NCBI RefSeq assembly: GCF_028554725.1
Contig: NC_071671.1
Span: 47,714,501-47,778,500, forward strand
Direction of reading: 5' to 3'
From: Zeugodacus cucurbitae
Lineage: Eukaryota > Arthropoda > Insecta > Diptera > Tephritidae
Length of the DNA stretch: 64,000 nucleotides
The position numbers and the translations under genes are program-made. This document shows positions 26,341 through 36,366 of the stretch, piece by piece. The stretch's first letter is position 1, and the number at the start of each line of letters is the position of its first letter. The notes beneath the pieces were generated by a model. That model did no database searches. It saw only the letters and a program-made list of their open reading frames with translations, and had not been told where the DNA came from.

Positions 26341-26807
26341 GGGGCCATCCATAAATTACGTCACACCTTGAGGAGGGTATCATTCAGAAGTGACATTGTG
26401 TGACAAGGGGCAGGGAGGGTCAAAAGCTTTGTGACATCACATTTCAAAATTTAGGGCAATATCGTTTCCCGCTCTGCTGCGCTCCTGGGTGTTAGAGGAC
26501 TGGCTGCTCTGTACCACGCCGATCACGCAGCAGCATAATTAAGTATCTATTATTTCTTGACTAGTCATTCGTTGTTTCTGTACTTTAATATTTAACTAAA
26601 TGTTGATTTTATTAAAGATTATTCAATAAATATAAGAATAAATAGAATAACCTGTTTTTTTTTAATTTAAGATAAATCCATATAATTAGAAAATGTGTGA
26701 CGTCACGTCAGGGGGGGGTGAGTTCACAATGTGACCACTTGTGACAAGGAGGAGGGGAGGGGTTAAAAAGTCCTTAAATTCGTGTGACGTAATTTATGGA
26801 TGGCCAC
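26341..26807. mobile_element. 467-bp MITE with 26-bp terminal inverted repeats
   Basis: The ends at 26341-26366 and 26782-26807 are inverted repeats with one mismatch in 26 bp. They share the core GGCCATCCATAAATTACGTC and are flanked on both sides by TAA (26338-26340 and 26808-26810), a likely 3-bp target duplication. There is no coding capacity. A 3-bp TWA target fits PIF/Harbinger, but other superfamilies cannot be excluded from the ends alone. Guanine-rich tracts near both ends (around 26405-26420 and 26710-26762) are also arranged symmetrically. Confidence 0.8.
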
Positions 26808-28924
26808 TAATACAAAAATTTGTTTCATAGAATTTATAAAATTTTGAATTTAGCAATTTGTTAGTTTTGTCGTATGAAAAAGTAGTGCCACAGTTGATTC
26901 GAACATTGATTAGATTCATCTTTTCCAATCAGAATTTCAAACATTATTGAAAATATGATTAGTTTCAATATCACCCTGAATATTCAGCTAGTGAAAATAT
27001 ACAAAAGACTTAAGCAACGAACCTGGTCATGGAGTTTCAAAACTATAAAAAAATGTTAATATTAATTTTTTAAAGTTAATTTCTCATATAAAAAAAAAAC
27101 GAAATAATATTTGTCGCTATTTTACAAAACCACAATTTTTTTTTTTAATAAAGCCGAAATTTTAAATTTTTAAATTGCTGCGTACAGGGTCCCTAAGTTA
27201 AAAAAATATTGTAAAGGCTACAAATACCCGTTGGAAATCTGAATATGGTGTCTCATTATATCAAAAATAATGTAAATGAAACTTGAATATAATTTTTATT
27301 ATAAAAAAAAACACTAAAAAATGTAATACCATTTTCTAATTTATTATCTCGTTCTACCTAATTTGATTCGGAGCATTAAAGCTCACATACGCGCAAATCA
27401 CAACAAATTCGCAAAGCGTAATTTAAATAAGCCAAACAAATGTGTAAATCGAAATGAAATCACAGCACAATTTCGCACAATGCGTCAACGTGATTTATAT
27501 ACACCGCTGACCTCAAACTGCTCCTTTCTGGCGCATTCATGTAGTACATGTCGCATAGAGCACACTTACAACATGCGATACACACACTGGATACGCGCCG
27601 TTACATTACGGTTACATATGCGACACATGTTGCGGGCATGTTGTCGGCAGTAGTAGTCATCGTGTTACCTATCCAATTTCTACATTGCGTTCTCTACAGC
27701 AACTTTTTTTCAACATTTTTTCAACGCTTTTTTGGTTACTTTGTAGTAGATTTGTTGTTGTTTTTTATGGCTTTGTTGCTGTTTTTTGTAGCTTTGTTGC
27801 TGTTGTTTCGCTCAATTGGTAGCAGCCGAGGTGTTTGGGCATCGTATGTTAGTTGTCTCCAAATAAATAATGCTGCTGGAGGAGCATATACGCCAAAAAG
27901 TCACACAAACATACACACATACACTCTAACATCTTTGTGTGGCTGTGCGGCTTTGGGTGGTGACACCCTGTGCGACGACAGTGACAACTAACAGGCTGCT
28001 ATGAAACCTTAAAACACATTCATTATAGGCTTGGTGTTGTCATGTAATACATTTGTTGTTGTAAGCACATGTTGTTGTTGTAATTGTTGTAACTTTTTTT
28101 GTAAATTGTTTATACAATATTCATCACAGCGACTTCGGTTGCTCATTTGGCTATGAATGAAAGCTTTGCATTTTCCTGGGGCAAAGGGTAGTTGGCTGGT
28201 GTTGTTGGCCAATTAGCGCTTGCCTCAGTAAGTGTTTGTGTAAAATTGTTGCTTTGCTTAGTTGTATATAAATATTTATAAATTTACAACAACAATTGTG
28301 TCGCACTTGTGCAAATGCATAGTAAAGCGTTCAGCAATAAATTATTAACTAATCATAAATTATAGCATTTCCCAGCCATCGCTGATCGATGCGCTCGAGG
28401 CTTTCTGCCAATTGTGCATCTATAATTTGCTATAATTTGATGGATGCGCTGCCTTTGAGTTGTTGAAGTGTTGAGATTCAAGTGTTTAATCTGCAGTCAT
28501 TTGTTAAACATTTAAATATGGGTTGCATGCATGCACTCACATAGTTGTTGTTTATTGCTTGTATTATCACATTTTTGTTGTTGTTTTGGTTGTTGGTCAC
28601 ATGCATAAATTTACCCACACCTACGATTATCCGCAATTATTTGCAACAATGTTGCTGGGTTATAATTTTTAGTTCGGCTTTTGGTTTGGATACACATGTA
28701 TCACAACAAGTGTTTAACAACGAAATATTAAAGTTGCAAGGTCGCTATGTGTCCGAAAGTGCATTCACAAATGTAGGCGTACAGTGTCGTTAAAAAGTAA
28801 GGCAATCATATATTGTTTGATTTGAACCCCAAAATATATGTTTGTGTTCTTAAGTTAGATAAGGTATGTTAGACGTAATTTTATGACCTTAGCGATGTTC
28901 GTTTTTTAAAAGCTACTTCGTTGC
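26808..28924. other. Non-coding, partly moderate-GC sequence
   Basis: From 26808 to about 27360 the DNA is AT-rich and featureless. From about 27360 to 28330 it is less AT-rich and has many TTGTTG-type triplet runs and single-copy looking sequence. Open frames at 27363-27653 and 27548-27991 have no recognisable protein character. The second stretch could be regulatory DNA but nothing proves it. Confidence 0.35.
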
Positions 28925-29170
28925 TTGTTCGTGAATTTTTGGCTAAAACAATACTATAACAATGCCTCAGCCTAAACAACCCCAGAGAAGACTCCGTGTC
29001 GGTGATTCTCCTACTTCCAAAATTAAAGAGAACCTTATAAATATACGAGAAATCGCTGAAGGAACGAAAGGCTTTCCCAAAAATCGAGTTTTGGAAGTGT
29101 TACGACGATTGGATGACTTCGTTATTGCTGTCAAATGGTGGTTCATGGGGGTATATAATAAGTACTTAGA
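28925..29170 (+). pseudogene. mariner transposase C-terminal relic
   Basis: The sequence after TTTTTAAAAGC reads VREFLAKT, then MPQP, then (in another frame) LLLPKLKRTL, then KAFPK and the W-containing KCYDDW, which is the order of the C-terminal end of mariner-family transposases. It needs several frame changes and has stops, so it is a dead fragment. The open frame starting at 28962 is only one of the three frames and is not a real protein. Confidence 0.6.
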
Positions 29171-29299
29171 CTCATTGCCCGATGATGTCACGTGTTACAT
29201 TGTCACAGAAAGTTTTTTCAAGTCCAAAGAAAATATCACATTGAACTCGACGAGCGCTTTGATGCTGTATACGGATACTTTTCACTTTACCGATTGCGA

Positions 29300-29574
29300 C
29301 CGCAACGCTTACGCGATTATAGGCGAATCCAACAGATCGTCCATTCTTCTCTCCGTTTTGCAATTTGGCGTCATTTGAAAATTTCAAGTGCTATCAGGTT
29401 ACCTTCCACTTGGTCTTTCCAACGAAGTTGGGGTCGTCCTCTTCCGCGCCTTCCATCAGCGGTTACTACATCGAATACTTTCATCATGTTGTTTCATCAT
29501 GTGTTTTCATTCATTCGAACAACATGACACAAGCCTGCGTAGCCGCCTTTAACTATGTCAATGTCGTCGTATAA
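29300..29574 (-). pseudogene. RTE-type retrotransposon 3' fragment
   Basis: This matches the 3' end of the intact RTE element at 36.4 kb, for example GCGATTATAGGCGAATCC, ACTTGGTCTTTCCA and AACATGAC, with many substitutions and small indels. It covers the last roughly 270 bp of the ORF and is frameshifted. It is 5'-truncated, as is usual for non-LTR insertions. Confidence 0.75.
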
Positions 29575-29991
29575 AATAATGAGAAAAAAGTTATCGATCT
29601 CGTATTGCAGACGTTGGTATTCAAGTCGAGAGGCGAGAGACCTGAGCTTGAATCTCAAAAGACCGCGTGAGTACTATCCTGTCTGAAATACTGCTCATGA
29701 GAAAGCGATAGGGATCATTCCGCTGCAGAAGACGTTTTGTCGACTTTTCGTGGTCGTCAACAAAACTGGGATTCACGGGACTTTGCCTGGCAAACTCTGA
29801 AGAAGGCAAAAACTGTCCTATCGATTGGAAAGGAAAGGCCATCTTTGTCTCGAATTCATAAGGTGAGATCTACATCACCTGCATGGAAAAGTGCAAAACG
29901 GATGTTGTTTTTGTCACGATTATTTATCCCTGCCGGAACGGAAAGCATAAATCTCTAAAGACCGCGTGAATCTAGTTGTCGTCGAGGCCAT
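29575..29991. other. Unidentified repeat-like sequence between two retrotransposon fragments
   Basis: The segment lies between the RTE and Jockey fragments. A short motif, AAAGACCGCGTGA, occurs twice in it, at about 29661 and 29955. I recognise no protein in any frame. It may be part of an older transposon. Confidence 0.3.
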
Positions 29992-30465
29992 CTAACGGGA
30001 GGCCAGAAAACTTGCTGATTCGACGGGGTCGGACCAAAGGGAAAGGGGTGTTAGATGAGTGGGTGAGTTTGGGCATGCAAAAAGGTGGTTAGTGTCATGC
30101 GGGGACTCGTTGCATGCAGGACATGTATTTTGTATAGCGGGGTTCAGTCTGGATAAGTAGGAGTTTAACCTTCTACAATATGCAGATCGAAATTGCGCAA
30201 GGGTCACACTGGTTTAACGCGGTAACTCGAGCTCTTCGTCTGACCTCTTGATTCACCTGGGGTCGGTTCTGCTTCCAGCAAGTGATTACATGGATGATTT
30301 CTACGAAAGCACCCTAGTATAAACTGCTTGGTAAGGAGTTCATTATGATCCTTAATAGGCAGCATAGTGACCTCATTGTGCAAATGTGCTTCTGGTGACA
30401 TCAAGAGGCATTCTGGAGCTGTCCGGAGTGCGGTGTTCTGACACGTCTGTATCTTCCTCTTCTAC
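29992..30465 (-). pseudogene. Jockey-clade reverse transcriptase C-terminal fragment
   Basis: The minus strand encodes the end of a Jockey-type polyprotein: QNTALRTA, CLLMSPEAHLHNE, LPIKDHNELLTKQF, CRRLNSYLSRLNP, CPACNESPHDTNHLFACP and LTPLSLWSDPVESASFL then stop at 29992-29994. The reading frame changes once near 30205. The reverse transcriptase core upstream is missing, so this is a 5'-truncated, inactive copy. Confidence 0.8.
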
Positions 30466-32736
30466 GTGCCGCTGCATCCAGACGACCATACCGGTCGGTC
30501 ACAGGGCTCTGCTATGCCAAATTATTCGCGCACTTCCCTATTTGGCGAAGAAAATAATGCTCTTTCCCAGGATAACGCACCAGCTAACAATTCCGCTGTC
30601 GTCACGAACTATTTCGTCGTTGTTTGAAAATCTATTAAATAACTTATGCCTTAAATTAAAACGCTTAATGTCTGTATTTCACTATCGGAAGGGCAACGTT
30701 CCCAGAACTAGACTCGCTGTCGTTTAAAACTACGGAAATAACTATCTGTTTCGTTTTCGATTTGACTGTGACAGGTATCAGGAATTGTACACTAGGTGCA
30801 TTTGACATCGCGATTCCGTTGTGCTGAATTTGCCATTCAACAGGCTTCAAGTTGTAATCACCGCCCGACAAGTATGCGTGTAAATTAATTCTAAATTTAG
30901 TTTTAATGAATTTCGGTGAGGTGTCTAATCACATATTCATTTCGTAGATAATTTTATATTTGTGTGTTGACAGTTTTATGTACATAAATAGCAGCAAATA
31001 CGTGTTTATAATCAACAACAAATGCATTTAATTATTGGTCAATTGGGCAACAAAGTGTTTGCTGTAGTTGTTGTTATTGTTGCAAAAACGATGTTTGCGA
31101 TATTTTTAATGTTTTTGTTGTTTATTTTCATTAATCGTTGTTGTTGTTGCTACATGGTGCTATGCCGTTAACTTTGCTACCATTTTTATTGGTACTACAT
31201 TTCAGGAAGAACTCCATACTTAATTTAATTATCATTGGCAATAAATCTTTCAAGCCAAACTAACGGAAAACTTGAAAGGAATAAAACTCTAATTTTTATC
31301 GCATTTCTTTGCCGCAAGACAACTGACTGCCACAAGTGGCGTTTGTTGCGCGGCCGCCGCTTACTCTTGCTTACTGCAGGCTTTCTTGTTGGTAGTTGTT
31401 GTTGTGTGTTGGTTGGTTGTTGCATTTTTGTTGTTGTTGTTGGAGAGTGCAGTAAACATTATAAGCATCGTACTACGTCTTCGCGCGCATTGCCGTTATT
31501 TTCCTATGCGTTGTCATCACCGTCGACATTTCGCCTGTCGCAGCAGCAGCAACATTCTCAGCAGGAGCGCATTTGCAACAAATGAGATAACACGATTAAA
31601 AGTTCAATAAATAACATGGCAAAGCCTGAAATCAACAACGTCACCTGCCCGCGGGCAAACGTGTTGAATTGGACATGCAATGGGCGCTGCATTGATGCAC
31701 CGCCGCCGCTGTAGTAGCCACGGCAGCCGGCAAAGATACGGCCGCAGGCGCAGCACAGCCACAGTTGCACTGCTGTTGACGTGTTGTCACAGCAAAATAA
31801 ATGTGTTGCTTAGTGGGCCTGCCTGCCTGCCTGCCTGGCGAACGGCGCCAAAGCACCTGATCAGCAGCGACCTAAGCGAGCGTGCGAGCGGCGACTAAGC
31901 GGTCAAGCGACTCGGACAGCCAAATGAGCAGGCAGGCAGGATAATTAAGTGGCATCGCTAATGCGTAATTAACCAATCAACGCGTAAGCGTGCAACGCAT
32001 GCAAACTATTGCTCCGCCTAGCGTTCCATACACATATACTATATATAAGGAAAGCAGGTGTGTGTTTGATGCCACAAATATTGCCGACACATGTTGCATG
32101 CATTATAGATAAAATCTTGTTGAGTCTTATTTACTTTTACTGTCTTGTTGGGGCACTGGAGCAGGCCTGCTAGCTCAGCTGCGTCCATTCATGCTTAGAT
32201 GCCGGGCGTCAGGCATTTTTCAGACTACTCTAGCGAAGCTGGTGATCATAATCTACATAAAAAATATTTGCATGCTTACATATATATTTGTATTATACAG
32301 TTACAAGTATTTAAATATTTATTTTTTGTATGCGCAGCTCACAAGCTCTCTCATGCTGCATGTTGTAATGATGAGGAAATGTTTATTATTTGTCACTTTA
32401 TAAATTGCTGTTTAAAATGTGCGAACACTGAAATTAATGCCTTTTTGTTTTAGAAAAAACATTACAACGTGTGTTTGCTTGCTATCTATTTAGGTACAAG
32501 TATGCTTACACTTTTGTAATCGGCGCAGTTTTCCATTTGACAAAAATGAGTATCATATGACTAAATGAGTGTTTTATTAGCTTTCAGATCTGCCAGAGTG
32601 TAATTTACATAGTTGTTATAAGTGTCTTGGATATCATAATTGATGCAGTTTTATGACTACAAAAAGCTTAGTTCCACACATCAATAAACTAGATTTTACT
32701 TTTTCCGAAAGTAGGCTGAATAAGTGATTTCTGAGA
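30466..32736. other. Non-coding DNA with triplet runs and a tetranucleotide hairpin
   Basis: Sequence from 30466 to 30900 is probably old repeat material: the minus-strand frame 30665-30871 is open but unlike any family I know. From about 31000 to 32340 the DNA has moderate GC and GTT/TTG runs. At 31821-31837 there is a GCCT tetranucleotide run with its inverse, GGCA, at about 31930-31941. No gene or tRNA is supported. Confidence 0.35.
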
Positions 32737-34000
32737 TACTCTACTCTACTGTACTCTACTATACTGTACTCTATTCTACTGTACTCTATTCTACTCTACT
32801 CTACTCTATACTCTACTCTACTCTACTCTACTCTATTCTACTCTATACTCTACTCTACTCTACTCTATTCTACTCTACTCTACTCTACTCTATACTCTAC
32901 TCTATACTCTACTCTACTCTATACTCTACTCTACTATACTGTACTCTATTCTACTCTACTCTACTCTACTCTACTCTACTCTACTCTACTCTATTCTATT
33001 CTATTCTACTCTACTCTACTCTACTCTATACTCTACTCTACTCTACTCTACTCTACTCTACTCTACTCTACTCTACTCTACTCTACTCTACTCTACTCTA
33101 CTCTACTCTACTCTATACTCTACTCTATACTCTACTCTATACTCTACTCTATACTCTACTCTACTCTACTCTACTCTACTCTACTCTACTCTACTCTACT
33201 CTACTCTACTCTACTCTACTCTACTCTACTCTACTCTACTCTACTCTACTCTACTCTACTCTACTCTACTCTACTCTACTCTACTCTACTCTATACTCTA
33301 CTCTACTCTACTCTACTCTACTCTACTCTACTCTACTCTACTCTACTCTACTCTACTCTACTCTACTCTACTCTACTCTACTCTACTCTACTCTACTCTA
33401 CTCTACTCTATACTCTACTCTACTCTATACTCTACTCTACTCTACTCTACTCTACTCTACTCTACTCTACTCTACTCTACTCTACTCTACTCTACTCTAC
33501 TCTACTCTACTCTACTCTACTCTACTCTACTCTACTCTACTCTACTCTACTCTACTCTACTCTACTCTACTCTACTCTACTCTACTCTACTCTACTCTAC
33601 TCTACTCTACTCTACTCTACTCTACTCTACTCTACTCTACTCTACTCTACTCTACTCTACTCTACTCTACTCTACTCTACTCTACTCTACTCTACTCTAC
33701 TCTACTCTACTCTACTCTACTCTACTCTACTCTACTCTACTCTACTCTACTCTACTCTACTCTACTCTACTCTATACTCTACTCTATACTCTACACTCTA
33801 CTCTACTCTACTCTACTCTACTCTACTCTACTCTACTCTACTCTACTCTACTCTACTCTACTCTACTCAACTCTATACTCTACTTTACTCTACTCTACTC
33901 TACTCTATACTGTACTCTACTTTACTCTACCTCACTCTATTCTACTCCACTCTACTCGAGTGTACTCTAATCTACTCTACTCTACGCTACTCTACTCTAC
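32737..34000. repeat. CTCTA pentanucleotide satellite array, about 1.26 kb
   Basis: Almost the whole segment is tandem CTCTA (TCTAC). Edges contain variants such as CTGTA, TTCTA and CTCTATA. The inner part is pure over hundreds of bases, most clearly from about 33428 to 33770. Purity in the middle and decay at the edges is the pattern expected of expansion by slippage or unequal exchange. The plus strand has no stop codon in the repeat, which produces a meaningless open frame of 430 codons (a Leu-Tyr-Ser-Thr polymer). It is not a gene. Confidence 0.97.
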
Positions 34001-34104
34001 AAAACAAAAAATGTAATTTAGTATTTAAATATAAAAGAGTTTATTTTCAAAAAATGTAAATATTAGTTACTAAATGATTGTCAATGAATTGTCAAAGTAA
34101 TATT

Positions 34105-35087
34105 CGGCCCTATTCCCGTTGTCGTTGTCGTTTTAATAGTCGTTTCTAAGTCGTTGTCGTTTTTATCGTCGCTTCGTTCCTAAATTGGTATTCTTGAAGT
34201 ATATCGTAACGCCTAAGAAAAATTATCGAAATTTGTCTACATATTTTATATAGTATACTTTAAGGAGCTCTTTTCCGATATAAACATTTCTTTCTTATGC
34301 AACGAGACACATTTTTAAAGCAGTCCTTAATGGATTTTATGCTATTCTGTATTGACTCTAAACAACGTTATCACTGTAATTATTAATTAATTGTACTTAC
34401 GTACAACAATGTTAGTCTTCCATCTTTATTTGATTTTTTAAAAGAAGTAGTGGTGACATCTGCGTCCTCCAAACTTTTTTCTAAAATATGTTATACTTCC
34501 AGCGTCTCATGCTCCTTGCTTCTGGCTAATCCGACTACTCTAACTAGTGGTGCAGCCAAAGGAGACACGGGTATCTGTTTATTAACTTCTCCTCTTGTTG
34601 GAGTACTATTTTTTTCTTCGTTTTGAATTTTAAGATCTTTCATATCTTAAATATATTCTTAGATATAAAAATGCAATTTTATTAATGCCAACAATTTCCG
34701 ACGAGAGATGGCGGTGGAATGGATTTATTTTTTTTTTTTAGAAAAAAATATCCCTCCCAAAAAATCGAAATATAAGGGATTTATACCTTTTCTAAAGTCT
34801 TTGGCATATGCAGGATATTTTTCCATTTCAGAAATTAAAATTTCAAACTGTTTCCGATTTGGAATTTTCATCTTCACTTCAAATATTCCTTCAAACAACC
34901 GCGTCGTTTCTATGTCGCTCACAATTATAGCAACGACAAAAAACGACTGTTTCTATGTCGTTTCTATAGTCGTTTCAAATTGGGGAATCTCAATTTATTT
35001 TCGATAAATGTCGTTAACGCCAACAGGAATGCCAAATAGGCGTTCTTAAGTCGTTTTAAAACGATAACGACAACGGGAATAGGGGCG
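34105..35087. mobile_element. Harbinger-like element with inverted ends, about 983 bp
   Basis: The left end (34105 onward, CCTATTCCCGTTGTCGTT core) and right end (to 35087) are inverted repeats of about 32 bp with two mismatches, flanked by ATT at 34102-34104 and 35088-35090. The motif GTCGTTTCTA recurs inside near 34140, 34905 and 34958, as subterminal binding sites would. A short minus-strand frame at 34725-34922 has NRKQFEILISEMEKYP, which resembles the start of a Myb/SANT-like domain. Harbinger elements encode such a protein beside the transposase. No transposase remains, so it is non-autonomous. Confidence 0.65.
34725..34922 (-). pseudogene. Possible Myb/SANT-like DNA-binding protein remnant
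   Basis: A 65-codon frame begins MSDIETTRLFEGIF and includes RKQFEILISEMEKYPAYAKDF. This pattern is like the first helix of Myb/SANT-like domains in Harbinger accessory proteins and zeste-type factors. It ends in a lysine run from a poly-A tract. Minus-strand sequence further on has open stretches in other frames, suggesting a broken gene. Assignment is tentative. Confidence 0.35.
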
Positions 35088-35090
35088 ATT

Positions 35091-36356
35091 ATTATGGTAA
35101 TCAGAAAAAAATCGTATATCTTATTTAAAAAAAAACTGCATGTGTTTGTGCTCAAAGCAGAAAAAAAAGTTAAAGTCAAATGTTTTTTGCGATCTTCATT
35201 ACGAAATTCTTCTCCTACTTCACTAATACTTTGCGACAGCCAACACATGCCAAATCATTATTTGCATAGTAGAAGTAGCTTATGCAGCTATTTTTGTCAT
35301 TTTAATACACTCTCACGCTCAGAATGGCCACAAAACTTCAACTCTGTTAGCTTAGAAAAAAATTTGTGTTCAAACAAGTCACAACCATGTTGTTGGCGGT
35401 AGCGGCTGCGATTAATTGAAGCTGTCAGCAGTAGCTTACGCATCGCCATTGCAGCTACTAGCAACAGAAGGCAGTAGAATGTGTCGCCAATATTTATAAA
35501 ATTTATAAAAAAAAAAAATATATAATAGAAGAAAAAAATTAATTTACTGTGTAGTGTTTGCTAATTTGTTAAACATTTTTATGTAAATAATGCTTCTGGC
35601 AGATGTGCGAGTAAAAGATGTACTGCTTGGGACAATTAATATATCTACATATATGCACGGCAGTTTCTACTTGAGTATATGATAATTACTGATTTCTGTG
35701 CGCTTATTTTAGTTGTAAAGCGAACGTAGGTCATTTTAGTTATTTTTCCACATAAATATACGTATATTATTATTAATAAGTGCTGAGGTGTGCGTAGTAT
35801 AGTATACAACATTATACTATACGATTAAATCTAGTTTAACTCTGTAATTTAAAGATGAAAAATCTACGATATATCTCTCACTACATATACCACAAGCTCG
35901 ATGCATGTCTATTAAACTTAATATTAAAGAACTTATACCGAAGAAGACTTGAAACAAAAACGCCTAAACTAACACAACGTTCCTTTGCTTCTCCAATATT
36001 TTTAGGCAAATTTTACAATTTTCTCTTAATAAAAACCAAGACAACAAGTTCAAATCACTACATAAAAGAACCTAGTTAAAGCAACGTTTACTCCTCGGTC
36101 CTTCTTGGACATATCAAACCAACGTAATAACACATCAGATGAAATATTTTTTTCAAATTACACTAATTTTATAAGAAAAACTGTTTTTCTTTCCAAATTT
36201 GAGCAATTTGAAATTGATATAAGTGTCAATCCTATTTTATTATTTTTTTTTACCTAAGCCTCAGGTTTCAAAATTCTTAATTAAAGCTAAGTGGCAACTC
36301 TACAAACTATTTCTTTTTTTATTTAAAGCATTCTGAATTATCTATACCTCTACCTC
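35091..36356. other. AT-rich spacer
   Basis: It lies between the Harbinger-like element and the RTE insertion. It holds poly-A/T runs (about 35510, 36241-36250) and no recognisable gene. The plus-strand frame at 35855-36079 has no protein family character. Confidence 0.35.
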
Positions 36357-36366
36357 TATTGTAATA

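Noticed and set aside
28962..29378. 138-codon frame as a host gene
   Set aside because: It crosses a frameshifted mariner remnant and an antisense RTE fragment.
31225..31660. Possible signal-peptide exon for the fibrinogen-domain gene on the minus strand
   Set aside because: A donor-like GTAAGC exists, but the phase does not join the exon ending at 23756 and no hydrophobic leader is in frame.
32165..32245. tRNA-like A-box word TAGCTCAGCTGC
   Set aside because: No B box and no cloverleaf can be drawn.
32724..34016. 430-codon open frame of Leu-Tyr-Ser-Thr repeats
   Set aside because: It is a by-product of the CTCTA array, which has no stop codon on the plus strand.
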